This document shows positions 1 to 9,379 of a DNA stretch of 64,000 nucleotides, piece after piece. Each line of letters starts with the position of its first letter. Position 1 is the first letter of the stretch. Source of the DNA: Bacteroidota bacterium (GTDB lineage: Bacteria; Bacteroidota; Bacteroidia; B-17B0; Aurantibacillaceae); the NCBI GenBank assembly GCA_030684395.1, contig JAUXTT010000004.1, positions 1-64,000 of the forward strand, read 5' to 3'. Position numbers and translations under genes: made by a program. The notes under the pieces were generated by a model. That model searched no databases. It saw nothing but the letters and a program-made list of their open reading frames with translations, and had not been told where the DNA came from.

Positions 1-25
1 AGATAAATCTCCCAATTGCTTGTAA

Positions 26-160
26 AAAGAGTGTTTCGGACGATTAAAAACTAAGATTAATGCGGTTTCCCCGATATATGGGCGTACCTTTACTAATGCT
101 ACTATTTTGACTGATCGTCAATTAGTGAGTGGAAACGTGAAATTCAGATACAATAAGTAA
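26..160 (+). pseudogene. possible 3' remnant of an unidentified gene
   Basis: An open frame of about 44 codons runs from just after a stop at 23-25 to TAA at 158-160, with no ATG. Its second half translates to a protein-like sequence (VSPIYGRTFTNATILTDRQL and onward, ending in YNK). A different frame is open from the window edge and ends at 45-47. One explanation is a frameshifted or decayed gene tail entering from the left edge, but chance is also possible. I do not recognise a family. Confidence 0.2.
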
Positions 161-171
161 AATAGTTTCCA

Positions 172-3100
172 ATGAAAGCCGCAAGCACAATAAAAAAGAA
201 AAAAATCACAACGGAAAAGAAGGTTAAAAAAGAATCTTTTACTGTTGTCGCTATTGGTGCTTCTGCAGGAGGATTGGAAGCAATTTCCTCCTTTTTACAA
301 AATCTATCTTCTACTACCGGAATGGCATACATTTATGTTCAGCATCTTAGCCCGGACCATAAGAGCATGTTGACTTCGATCTTATCTAAAAAAACCGAAA
401 TGAAGGTTCAGGAAGTTGAAGATATGGAAATGATGGAACCTGATAATGTTTACATCATCCCATATAACAGGGAGATTGAAGTTACAAACGGACACATAAA
501 GCTAATTCCTCGCCCAAAAAATAAAGCTGCGAATCTTTCTATTGATGTTCTTTTCTCTTCCCTAGCGCTAACTCATCATGCAAATGTTATTGGAATTGTT
601 CTGTCAGGTAATGGTAGCGATGGCACCAGAGGGTTAAAAGAAATAAAATTTGCAGGAGGAGTAACATTTGCTCAGGACGATTCGGCAAAATATAATAGTA
701 TGCCAAAATCAGCGATTGCTGAAGGCGTTGTTGATTTTATTTTATCACCTAAACAAATCGCAAACGAGATCATGTCATTGAGTGAACATTCTTTAGGAAA
801 GAAAACTTTGGTTAAAGTGGTGCCTGAGGATGAAATTGAAAATAGTGACCCTGATCTAAAAGTTATTCTTCAACTTTTGCATAAACGAAAAAATGTTGAT
901 TTCAGTCATTATAAAATGAACACTGTAAAGAGGCGTATTTTGAGGAGAATGCTGATACATAAAGTAAAAACACTAAAACAATATGCCGCTTTAATTGTGA
1001 AGAAGAATATAGAGATAGACCTGCTTTATAAGGATCTGCTCATTAATGTCACTGATTTTTTCAGGGATACAGATGCTTTTATTCTTTTAAAGAAAACAGT
1101 ATTGTCAAAAATATTGAAAAGTAAAAAGGCGGGAGAAACATTACGTATTTGGGTGGCGGCTTGTGCTACAGGTGAAGAAGTGTATTCCATTGCAATGTCA
1201 TTGATAGAATTACAGGACAATAAAACCAATAATATTCCTTTTCAGATCTTTGCCTCTGACTTAAGTGCAGAAGCAATTCGGGACGCACGTATAGGAGAAT
1301 ACACTACACATCAACTTAAAAACGTTTCAGTTAAACGTCTTCAACGATTTTTCACAAAGTCAAAGGACAAGTACCGCATTTCGCAATCCTTGCGTGATGT
1401 ATGTATATTTGCCCAACACAATATTTTAAGCGACCCTCCATTTTCAAAAATGGATTTTATCAGTTGCCGTAATTTTCTTATTTATCTGGAAACTGCCGCT
1501 CAAAAAAAGGCAATTTCAACCTTCCATTATGCCTTGAACGAGGGCGGATGTATGATGCTTGGTAAATCAGAAACTATTGGAGCATCATCACAATTATTCA
1601 CTCCTCTCAATAAGACATATAAAATTTATAGTAGAAAAAACCATGTAGGCTCAAATAGAATTCCTGACCTAATACCGCGTGTTTTAAATACGGTAACGGT
1701 GGGAAAAAGTAAGAGCATAAATTCAGCACCTAAAAAAACAAACGTTGCACAAAATAGCAATTTGGGCAATACATTTGACGCTGTTCTTCTTGGTAAATAT
1801 GTACCTGCGAGCGTTATTATAAACCACGATATGGAGATTCTCCAGTTCAGAGGGCAAACTTCATTGTATTTAATGCAATCTTCGGGTAAAGCCAGTTTTA
1901 ATATTTTAAAAATGGTTAATTCAGAAATTACTTTTGAATTGCGCAATGCAATTCATCACGCAATTAAATCAAAACAATCCGTCTGCAAAATGGGGATTGA
2001 AATGAATAGGGATGCAGCCAAGAATACTGTTCAAATAGTCAATCTGGAAGTAGCACCTCTTAAAAGTGAGGGTGAAGAACCATTATTGATAGTTGTTTTT
2101 ACCGGACAGCACATTGAGTTGACAGAGCACCCGATAAAGGGAACAAAAAATAATTCGGCAAGTAAAGACCGGAGAATTAAAAAACTGGAGGAAGAGCTTG
2201 CTTCGGCGCGTTATGACATGGGCTCTATAACACATGATCAGGAGGCAGTTAACGAAGAGCTACAGAGCGCCAATGAAGAAATTGTTTCAAGTAATGAAGA
2301 ATTGCAAAGCTTAAACGAAGAACTTGAAACTTCGAAAGAAGAAATTGAATCTACCAATGAGGAACTTACTACAACCAATCAGGAGCTTCATACTCGTATC
2401 CAGCAAGTAGAAGAATTATATTCGTATTATGAAGGAATACTTTCTACCCTTCACGAACCAATGCTTGTTCTGGATAAAGACCTGAGGGTTAAATCGGCTA
2501 ATGAGTCATTTTTTAAAATGTTTCAGGTAAACGAAAAAGAAAGCATAGGCGTATTGCTTTATAAACTAGGAGATAACCAATGGAATATTCCGAAGCTAAG
2601 AGAATTGCTGGAGCAAATTGTGCCAAAAAACAATCGTTTTCATGATTTTGAGGTTGAGCATACGTTTCCCGGAATAGGTCAAAAAACAATGCTATTAAAT
2701 GCGCATCGGATAATGCAGCAAAATAAAGGTGAAGAATTAATTGTTCTTAGCATTTCTGATATAACCGAAGTTAAGAAGCTTGCCATTGAGCTTCAGGTGA
2801 AAGAAAGAAAAGTACTGGAGGTGAAGTTGGAGACAGAGAAAAGAATGATGGCGAAGGTGGAGGAAAGTAATATTGAATTGGTAATGGCGAGAAAAAACGC
2901 AGAGATAAAAACACAGATAGCAGAAAATGCAGTTCTTGCTAAACAACAGTTTTTGTCGAACATGAGCCATGAGATCCGAACACCCATGAATGCTATTATA
3001 GGATTTACGAATGTGATGTTGAAAGCGGATCTTCCTGAAAAGCAAAGGGAATTTTTGTGTGCTATAAAAACAAGTGGTGAGGCCTTAACTGTTTTAATAA

Positions 3101-4071
3101 ATGATATACTGGATCTGGCAAAGGTGGATTCAGGAAAGATGACATTTGAGAAAAGAGCATTCAAAATGGAAACGTCTATTGCGGCAATGCTTCATTTGTT
3201 TGACGTAAAGATCCAGGAAAAAAATCTGGAATTTGAAAAAAAATATGATAAACGAATACCTGAGACCTTAATTGGTGACCAGGTAAGATTGCATCAAATT
3301 ATTTTGAATCTTGTTAGTAATGCTGAGAAATTCACATCAAAGGGAAAAATTACAGTGAGTATTGATTTGCTGCAGGAGGATGAAGAAAAAGCCAGCATTG
3401 AATTTTCTGTAACCGATACGGGAATAGGTATTGCCGAAGATAAGATCGAACATATTTTTGAGAATTTTCTTCAGGCATCCGGGGCCACTTCAAGATTATA
3501 TGGAGGGACAGGACTAGGTCTTGCAATCGCTAAACAATTGGTAGAACGACAAGGGGGCACTATTAGTGTGAAGAGTAAAATAGGAGTGGGCTCAAGCTTT
3601 AGTTTTGTTTTAGATTTCGAAAAGGTTACTAGTGAAACTGAATATGAAAAGAATGTAGTAGAATTGGTAAGAGAAGCTAAGCACTTCAAAGTATTGGTGG
3701 TGGAAGATATCAGGCTCAATCAATTACTAATGAAGACCATATTAAATGATTTCGGATTCGAATATGATGTTGTTTCAGATGGAAAGGAAGCCATAGAAAT
3801 ATTACTTACGAATTCGTATGATATTATTTTAATGGACTTACAAATGCCTGAAATGAATGGATTTGAGGCCACTGAATATATCCGTAATAAATTGCATTCT
3901 GAAACACCGATCATTGCCTTAACTGCTGATGTGACTACGGTTGATATATCAAAGTGCCTGGCTGTTGGAATGAATGATTACGTTTCCAAGCCAATTGACG
4001 ATGAACTATTGTATAAAAAAATAGTTTCCTTAGTGGAGAAGTTTCAGGCAAAAGGAGCAGTTAAAAAATAA
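172..4071 (+). CDS. CheB-CheR-PAS hybrid histidine kinase with receiver domain
   Basis: A 1299-residue signalling protein. The N-terminal CheB-type methylesterase core (about 23-190) keeps the catalytic triad: Ser31 in GASAGG, His58 in QHLSPDH and Asp150 in GNGSDGTRG. A CheR-type methyltransferase follows (about 220-480) with the SAM-binding region AACATGEE and the TDFFRD motif. Next come a long Glu-rich coiled coil of ELQSANEE/NEELQSLNEE repeats (about 660-750), a PAS domain (about 755-870), a second coiled coil, a HisKA domain with phospho-acceptor His933 in SHEIRTPMN, an HATPase domain with DTGIGI and GGTGLGLAI, and a receiver domain with phospho-acceptor Asp1222 in LMDLQMPEMNG. No transmembrane segment is visible, so it is probably cytoplasmic. 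The CheB part lacks its usual receiver. There is no chemoreceptor gene nearby, so the methylation substrate is unknown. It may act as a stress or light sensor, as other CheB/CheR-PAS kinases do. Confidence 0.93.
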   Translation: MKAASTIKKKKITTEKKVKKESFTVVAIGASAGGLEAISSFLQNLSSTTGMAYIYVQHLSPDHKSMLTSILSKKTEMKVQEVEDMEMMEPDNVYIIPYNREIEVTNGHIKLIPRPKNKAANLSIDVLFSSLALTHHANVIGIVLSGNGSDGTRGLKEIKFAGGVTFAQDDSAKYNSMPKSAIAEGVVDFILSPKQIANEIMSLSEHSLGKKTLVKVVPEDEIENSDPDLKVILQLLHKRKNVDFSHYKMNTVKRRILRRMLIHKVKTLKQYAALIVKKNIEIDLLYKDLLINVTDFFRDTDAFILLKKTVLSKILKSKKAGETLRIWVAACATGEEVYSIAMSLIELQDNKTNNIPFQIFASDLSAEAIRDARIGEYTTHQLKNVSVKRLQRFFTKSKDKYRISQSLRDVCIFAQHNILSDPPFSKMDFISCRNFLIYLETAAQKKAISTFHYALNEGGCMMLGKSETIGASSQLFTPLNKTYKIYSRKNHVGSNRIPDLIPRVLNTVTVGKSKSINSAPKKTNVAQNSNLGNTFDAVLLGKYVPASVIINHDMEILQFRGQTSLYLMQSSGKASFNILKMVNSEITFELRNAIHHAIKSKQSVCKMGIEMNRDAAKNTVQIVNLEVAPLKSEGEEPLLIVVFTGQHIELTEHPIKGTKNNSASKDRRIKKLEEELASARYDMGSITHDQEAVNEELQSANEEIVSSNEELQSLNEELETSKEEIESTNEELTTTNQELHTRIQQVEELYSYYEGILSTLHEPMLVLDKDLRVKSANESFFKMFQVNEKESIGVLLYKLGDNQWNIPKLRELLEQIVPKNNRFHDFEVEHTFPGIGQKTMLLNAHRIMQQNKGEELIVLSISDITEVKKLAIELQVKERKVLEVKLETEKRMMAKVEESNIELVMARKNAEIKTQIAENAVLAKQQFLSNMSHEIRTPMNAIIGFTNVMLKADLPEKQREFLCAIKTSGEALTVLINDILDLAKVDSGKMTFEKRAFKMETSIAAMLHLFDVKIQEKNLEFEKKYDKRIPETLIGDQVRLHQIILNLVSNAEKFTSKGKITVSIDLLQEDEEKASIEFSVTDTGIGIAEDKIEHIFENFLQASGATSRLYGGTGLGLAIAKQLVERQGGTISVKSKIGVGSSFSFVLDFEKVTSETEYEKNVVELVREAKHFKVLVVEDIRLNQLLMKTILNDFGFEYDVVSDGKEAIEILLTNSYDIILMDLQMPEMNGFEATEYIRNKLHSETPIIALTADVTTVDISKCLAVGMNDYVSKPIDDELLYKKIVSLVEKFQAKGAVKK

Positions 4072-4103
4072 ATTTCCCGAAAATTTGAGGTCTGCAGGAC
4101 TTT

Positions 4104-6488
4104 CTACTTATCTTTTCTAATAATGTTTGTGGGGCTTTTACTTCTCTTCTTTTTAAATTTATTTCTTGGCGCTTCGTTATTAAATTTATCCATCTTCTGG
4201 TATGCCCTGATCAATGATTGAGGTAATTCACCTTTATAAGTTATTCTGTAATATGAAAAACCGTTAAAGGGAATATCATTTTTACTATTGTAAATTTTCA
4301 AACGTTTATTGGAGCCATTTTCTTTGAAATAGAACCTGAAGGAACTCACTCTTTGTTTTATCAATTGATCAAACCTTTTATTAACCAAAGCATCGCCAAC
4401 AAATAACCTGCATTTTTCCTGAGTGGTGAAGACAAGGTGGGTATTGCAGTGTTTATTAAGGTATTTAATAAATAATGAATCTTTTACCGACATTTTTACA
4501 ATGAACATGGAGTCGTCTTCAGTAAATGACTTTAAGGTTTTACTGTTATGAATTAAAAAATATTTTTTCTTGGCTTCGTAAAACAAAATGTGTTCTTTTT
4601 CTTTAGTCGTGTATTGTATTGGGTTAACGGTTATGGATGCTTCCGGGTTTTCTTCCAGAAAATTAGCCATTTTGCGTGCAAATTTTTTCTGTGACTTTGT
4701 TAGATAGCCCTGACGCATTTCCCATTTTACGCTCAATGATTTTTCTATTTCATTTTCGTTCCCTCTTACTTTGGCAGAACTGTAAGTCATAGGAGGTTTG
4801 ATAAGTATGTTTTTGAGCAGATCAATAATTGCATCCTTTAAGTGGAATTTTGGGTTTTTCAAATCCCCGGTGATTGGGATCTCATAATCAATTACATTAC
4901 CGCGTTCTCTTACAAAGGCCATCATTAAAGGAACAGGTACCCATTTTGTATCTTTGTTCTTTACACGATCACCTACCCGAGGATCAATGATCACGAGGTG
5001 ATTGCGACTTTGTATATTCCCGTTTCTGACTTTCCATGTTCCCTTCACTTCCATCGTTCCTCTGTCGAGAGGAAAAGAAGTATAGGTGAGCAGGTATGGA
5101 TTAAACAGGGTTAATGGAACTTTATCAATATGATATTGCAGGTCAAAATCTGAACTATCACGCGGATTTATACTAAGATCAAGTACTGCATTTCCGTATG
5201 GTTTAATTCCTGAGCGGAAAGTCACGTTCAACATTTCTTTTCTTTTATCTATGGAATCTGCTTCCATAAAAAAAGGGTACACTCCTGCTGAAAATTTTTC
5301 ACTCAACGAGTATTCCTCATATTGAAAATTGGCCTTGTTAATCTCAAGTCGGTTTACCTGATAATAGCTCCGGAAAAAATTCTTGGCAAGCTTTTCTACG
5401 TAATTAGCGATTTCCAGAATCAGGTTGAAACGTGCTGTATTCCCTGATACGTTAATGACGTTTCCTCCACCTTTACCAAAGATGGTTTGAAAATTATCTA
5501 AGTTATCATAATGCTCATAAAGAAGAAAAGGTTCATTAAGCAATACAGTATCAAAAATGTATTTATTGTTTTTGGGACTTAGCTCAATTACATCTAATGA
5601 GAATTTATTGAAAGCTGCATAATCTTCTCCCACCTTTTTCCCAAAATGAAAATCGTTGATGTTGACTTTTCCATTCATGTTCAGATCACCGGCATCTCTA
5701 AAGCTGCCAATTGCATTGATCTTTGCATCCAGGTTGGCAGTAAATTTACCGTAGTTGATCATGTCTTTCAGGTATTGCTCTATCATCTGCAGGTCGTATT
5801 TCTTAATGTCGGCCGTAAGTTTGTAATCGAGATTGTCCACATTGATAGTGAAAGCTCCGTTCATACTTCCTTTACCAATGCCCGCTAAAAAAGCATATTT
5901 AAAAGCAATAGAATCAGCACCCCAGCCTATTTTGGTACTGGTGATATTTACCTTTTTTACGAAGTAATTTATGGGAGTCATATTTTCGTGGTAATAAAAG
6001 TCACCTTCATTTATCTTTAAACTACTTATGATAAAATGAATGGAAGGTCCGCTGGCCCCTGCTCCGTTTGAAGAAAATTTCTCTATCAGATCTCCAAAAT
6101 TAAGAGCACGCTTATCTCCTTTCTGTGCTATCATCCATCTTGGTTGTTCTAAAACAAGCTCGCCAATATCAATCGTTTTTGAGAAAAGTTTCATAAGGGC
6201 GATGTTTGCACTTATGCCATCAGCTGTTAGGGCCAGGCTATCGCTGTTCAATTCATAAATTTTTGGATTGCTTAAATAAATATATCCGGTAAATGGGTTT
6301 ACATAAGCCCAATCGATCTTTACCTCTCTGCCGCTTAATTCTACATCGTACTTTTCGAGCAGGTACTTTGCAAGCGGTGAAATGAACAAGAAAACGAACG
6401 TAAAAATGCCTGTAATAGCTAATGCAACCACAAAAAATATTTTTGACAGCTTAAGCCTTGTTCCCTTAAGAGTTATTTTCGATTTCAT
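4104..6488 (-). CDS. AsmA-like protein, DUF748 family
   Basis: A 794-residue protein with one N-terminal transmembrane helix (about 15-40) and a long beta-rich body. The start of the body (LSGREVKIDWAYVNPFTGYI) and the C-terminal region around EASITVNPIQYTTKEKEHIL look like the DUF748/AsmA family. AsmA-like proteins (TamB, YhdP and relatives) are thought to form hydrophobic bridges that move lipids between the inner and outer membranes. It is the last gene of the MCE transport operon, and its ATG overlaps the stop of the MCE gene by 4 bp. That coupling suggests it works with the transporter as the periplasm-spanning part. The family call is fairly secure. The coupling to lipid transport is inferred from context. 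Confidence 0.82.
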   Translation of the reverse strand: MKSKITLKGTRLKLSKIFFVVALAITGIFTFVFLFISPLAKYLLEKYDVELSGREVKIDWAYVNPFTGYIYLSNPKIYELNSDSLALTADGISANIALMKLFSKTIDIGELVLEQPRWMIAQKGDKRALNFGDLIEKFSSNGAGASGPSIHFIISSLKINEGDFYYHENMTPINYFVKKVNITSTKIGWGADSIAFKYAFLAGIGKGSMNGAFTINVDNLDYKLTADIKKYDLQMIEQYLKDMINYGKFTANLDAKINAIGSFRDAGDLNMNGKVNINDFHFGKKVGEDYAAFNKFSLDVIELSPKNNKYIFDTVLLNEPFLLYEHYDNLDNFQTIFGKGGGNVINVSGNTARFNLILEIANYVEKLAKNFFRSYYQVNRLEINKANFQYEEYSLSEKFSAGVYPFFMEADSIDKRKEMLNVTFRSGIKPYGNAVLDLSINPRDSSDFDLQYHIDKVPLTLFNPYLLTYTSFPLDRGTMEVKGTWKVRNGNIQSRNHLVIIDPRVGDRVKNKDTKWVPVPLMMAFVRERGNVIDYEIPITGDLKNPKFHLKDAIIDLLKNILIKPPMTYSSAKVRGNENEIEKSLSVKWEMRQGYLTKSQKKFARKMANFLEENPEASITVNPIQYTTKEKEHILFYEAKKKYFLIHNSKTLKSFTEDDSMFIVKMSVKDSLFIKYLNKHCNTHLVFTTQEKCRLFVGDALVNKRFDQLIKQRVSSFRFYFKENGSNKRLKIYNSKNDIPFNGFSYYRITYKGELPQSLIRAYQKMDKFNNEAPRNKFKKKRSKSPTNIIRKDK

Positions 6489-7174
6489 TTTTTCTTTTTA
6501 TCCTCACCTTTTTTCTTCTTTTTGAAGAAACCTCTTAATAAAACATTTTTGCTTGCAGCGTTCATGTTTTGTTTAAAGCCGCCGGCGCCTTGCTTAATAT
6601 TAATGATCGTTTCCTCCACATGTTCTGCAAAGGTGCTATCCATTAAGAGTTTACCAATGGTCCCTCTTCCGGCTCTGATCTCGCCGCTGATAGCAGAAAT
6701 ATCGCCGGTTATAAGCGCTGAATGATCTGCGGTTACTTTTAATTTTGCCAGTATGTCATCTATACTGATCGGTTGAATTGTTTCTATAAAATCTCCATCA
6801 ACGAGTTGTTTTTTACCGGGAGTACCTGGGGCGATCACCACGATCTTATTTCCCATTAGCCCGTCTGAACCAACTATTGCCTTTGCATTTTTTTTCATGA
6901 ATTTTCGGGAGCCTTCGTCAATGATCATATCTACTCGCACAGTTGAATCAGTAATCTGCTCTATATTATCAATGATGCCTACATTGATTCCGGAGAATCT
7001 GACATTGTTGCCAACCTGCAGTCCGCTGATATCCTTGAACACTCCACTAATTAAAAATGTATTGTTGAAGAGTTGCCCTTTTTCTCCGATAAAATAAATT
7101 CCGGCAATCAGTAGCACAATACTTGATGTAACAAAAATCCCCAATTTGATTTTATTTCCTGTTGTCTTTTTCAT
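6485..7174 (-). CDS. mlaD: MCE-domain protein, MlaD-like
   Basis: A 229-residue substrate-binding subunit of an MCE/Mla-type phospholipid transporter. One N-terminal transmembrane helix (about 9-29) anchors it in the inner membrane. The MCE domain spans about 35-115 (VFKDISGLQVGNNVRFSGIN, then GLMGNKIVVIAPG). A helical tail with GRGTIGKLL follows, and the C-terminus is very Lys-rich (FFKKKKKGEDKKKK). It sits between the ATPase gene (10 bp gap) and the DUF748 gene (4 bp overlap). MlaD family members form hexameric rings. The substrate here is unknown. Confidence 0.9.
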   Translation of the reverse strand: MKKTTGNKIKLGIFVTSSIVLLIAGIYFIGEKGQLFNNTFLISGVFKDISGLQVGNNVRFSGINVGIIDNIEQITDSTVRVDMIIDEGSRKFMKKNAKAIVGSDGLMGNKIVVIAPGTPGKKQLVDGDFIETIQPISIDDILAKLKVTADHSALITGDISAISGEIRAGRGTIGKLLMDSTFAEHVEETIINIKQGAGGFKQNMNAASKNVLLRGFFKKKKKGEDKKKK

Positions 7175-7184
7175 TATTTTTTGA

Positions 7185-7919
7185 CTATTTAAAAAATGAA
7201 CTTACCCACTCATCACCTGATTCGGATAGTTCTTTATAGGTTCCTTCGATAAAAGCTTTTCCATCTTTAAGAATGATCATTCTGTTGGCAGTGATACGCG
7301 CACACTCTATGTCATGTGTAATGATAATGGAAGCAGTATTGTATTTTTTCTGTACATCCAGGATCAATCTGCTGATCTCTTTTGATGTAATCGGATCCAG
7401 ACCTGTTGTAGGCTCATCATATAAAATGAGTTCCGGTTTTAGCATTAAGGCTCGCGCAAGTCCAACACGTTTTTTCATTCCTCCGGAAAGTTCGGAAGGC
7501 ATTTTATCTATTGCCTCTTCCAGCCCTACATTTTGCAAAGCCTCAAGAACAAGTTGGTCTATTTCTTCTTTGGATTTTGTTTTTGAACCCCGAAGATGAA
7601 ACTCAAGATTCTCTTTTACCGTTTTAGAGTCATACAAAGCTGCACTTTGAAACAGGAAACCTACTTTTTTTCTTAGTATGTTTAGCGCTTCTCTTTCCAA
7701 ATCCTGAACGTTTTCGCCCAGCAAAAAAATTTCTCCTTCATCAGGTTCAATTAAGCCTATCAGACATTTGATGAGTACTGACTTTCCACTTCCAGATTTT
7801 CCCAATACGACAAGATTCTCTCCTTCACGTATTTTAAAATTCATATCAAGGAGCACCTTATTGCTTCCAAATGATTTGTTTAAATGAGCCACTTCAGCTT
7901 TGATGGTTTCTGCTTTCAT
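7185..7919 (-). CDS. mlaF: ABC transporter ATPase, MlaF-like
   Basis: A 244-residue ABC ATPase that powers the MCE lipid transporter. Walker A is GKSGSGKS (about 38-45), the signature is LSGGMKKR (about 144), Walker B is LILYDEPTTGLDP (about 165-177), and the switch His is in IIITHD. The LSGGMKKRVGLARAL form is typical of the Mla/MCE ATPase group. The gene overlaps the permease gene by 4 bp, indicating translational coupling. Confidence 0.93.
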   Translation of the reverse strand: MKAETIKAEVAHLNKSFGSNKVLLDMNFKIREGENLVVLGKSGSGKSVLIKCLIGLIEPDEGEIFLLGENVQDLEREALNILRKKVGFLFQSAALYDSKTVKENLEFHLRGSKTKSKEEIDQLVLEALQNVGLEEAIDKMPSELSGGMKKRVGLARALMLKPELILYDEPTTGLDPITSKEISRLILDVQKKYNTASIIITHDIECARITANRMIILKDGKAFIEGTYKELSESGDEWVSSFFK

Positions 7920-8731
7920 TTGCTAAAAAGACTAGTGATTTGAACAGCTATCATGTCCATAATAAATATGGTAAGTGAACCCATTACTACGGCAGAATTT
8001 GCAGATAGGCCAACTCCTTCAGTTCCTTTGTTCGAATTATATCCTTTATAACAACTTATTATTCCAACAGCAAAACCAAAGAAAACCGTTTTAATAGTAG
8101 CAGGAAAAACATCTGCGAAAGTTAGTTTTTCAAATACCTTTAAAAAGAATAGATGAAAACTAACATCGCCTTTCAAATTCACACCTATATAAGATCCATA
8201 CAAAGCAATGGCATCTGCTGCTATAACCAATATGGGCAACATCAAAGTGGCAGCCATAACTCTCGTTACTACTATATATTTGAAGGGGTTTATTCCGGCA
8301 ACTTCCATTGCATCTATCTGTTCGGTAACTTTCATGGAAGCTAATTCGGCTCCTATACCTGAGCCCACTTTTCCTGCGAATATTAAAGCGGTGATCACCG
8401 GCCCTATTTCTCTTACGATAGAAACAGCAACCATTGCCGGCAACCATGACTCAGCTCCAAATGTCGCAAGTGTTGGTCTCGATTGAATCGTTAATACAAG
8501 TCCCATAATGAAACCTGTAGTTGCTACAAGTGGAAATGATTTATAGCCAACGAGATAAGCCTGCTTAATAAATTCAGCAAACTCATAAGGAGGTTTAACA
8601 AGTTCCTTAAAAAACCGACCGCAGAACATAGTTACAAGTGCAGCTTCCTCAAAAAAACTCTTTGCTTTTTTTAGGTAAGAGTTTTCTGAAAACTCCACTT
8701 GCTTTACTTTTGATTTTATTTCTGCCGGCAT
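7916..8731 (-). CDS. mlaE: MCE transporter permease, MlaE-like
   Basis: A 271-residue integral membrane permease of the MlaE family, with about five membrane segments. Family-typical stretches are the central REIGPVITALIFAGKVGSGI, the following ASMKVTEQIDAMEVAGINP, and the C-terminal GTEGVGLSANSAVVMG. It starts the mlaE-mlaF-mlaD-DUF748 cluster and lies only 14 bp downstream of dps on the same strand, so dps readthrough is possible. No MlaA, MlaB or MlaC gene is present in the window. Confidence 0.92.
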   Translation of the reverse strand: MPAEIKSKVKQVEFSENSYLKKAKSFFEEAALVTMFCGRFFKELVKPPYEFAEFIKQAYLVGYKSFPLVATTGFIMGLVLTIQSRPTLATFGAESWLPAMVAVSIVREIGPVITALIFAGKVGSGIGAELASMKVTEQIDAMEVAGINPFKYIVVTRVMAATLMLPILVIAADAIALYGSYIGVNLKGDVSFHLFFLKVFEKLTFADVFPATIKTVFFGFAVGIISCYKGYNSNKGTEGVGLSANSAVVMGSLTIFIMDMIAVQITSLFSK

Positions 8732-8745
8732 TTAGGGAATAGCTA

Positions 8746-9219
8746 TTAGTTTAAGTATCTTCTTAAGATCCACGCAATTGTTTCATGTTGTTCCATTAAA
8801 CCAGTGAGGAAATCAATCGTGCCCGCATCTTTGTTTTTTACGGAACTTTCTTCAATAAAAGTTCGTAATTGCATTGTCACTATTTCATGGTCGTTTAACA
8901 GTTCTGTGATAGTGTCTTTTGTAGAAGTGTATTTCCCCGCACTTTCTTTTATGGTTGCATGTTTCAAAAACTCTTGCATGGTACCGATCGTTTTTTCTCC
9001 CAGTTTACCAATACGCTCCGCGACCTCATCAATAGATGCTTCAAGCATATTGTACTGTCCTTCATATAGCTTATGTAGTTCCATGAAGCTTGATCCTGTG
9101 ACATTCCAATGTGCTTTACGGGTTTTGGTATATAGTACTACTTCATTTGATAAGACCAATGTGAGCATTGAAGCACTTGACTTTAAGCTCTTTTCTGAGA
9201 TTCCAATGTTTACTTTCAT
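8746..9219 (-). CDS. dps: Dps family ferritin-like protein
   Basis: A 157-residue Dps/ferritin-like protein. Dps assembles into dodecamers that oxidise and store iron and protect DNA. The ferroxidase motifs are visible: His in TRKAHWNVTG, and the acidic ASIDEVAERIGKLG stretch. The open frame extends 18 codons further upstream to 9273, but the ATG at 9217-9219 (MKVNIGISEKS) fits the family N-terminus, so I use it. It lies directly upstream of the Mla-like operon on the same strand. Confidence 0.92.
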   Translation of the reverse strand: MKVNIGISEKSLKSSASMLTLVLSNEVVLYTKTRKAHWNVTGSSFMELHKLYEGQYNMLEASIDEVAERIGKLGEKTIGTMQEFLKHATIKESAGKYTSTKDTITELLNDHEIVTMQLRTFIEESSVKNKDAGTIDFLTGLMEQHETIAWILRRYLN

Positions 9220-9379
9220 GATTTGTTTTTTATGATTTGAATTGTTTATAAATATTATTCCGGTTTCAAGCATATGATCATGCGTCAGCCTCGGGCAAAG
9301 GTGGAGAATCTGTGTTTTAAAAAATTACACAAGTCTTTCAATAGATTACATTATTCACGTTTTGCCTGCTGTAATTTCT

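Noticed and set aside
4072-4103. AAATTT...AAATTT between the kinase gene and the DUF748 gene as a terminator
   Set aside because: The potential stem is only AT pairs of about six bases and would be too weak.
8153-8486. Several overlapping frames opposite and out of phase with mlaE
   Set aside because: They are by-products of the mlaE coding sequence, with no independent motifs or starts.
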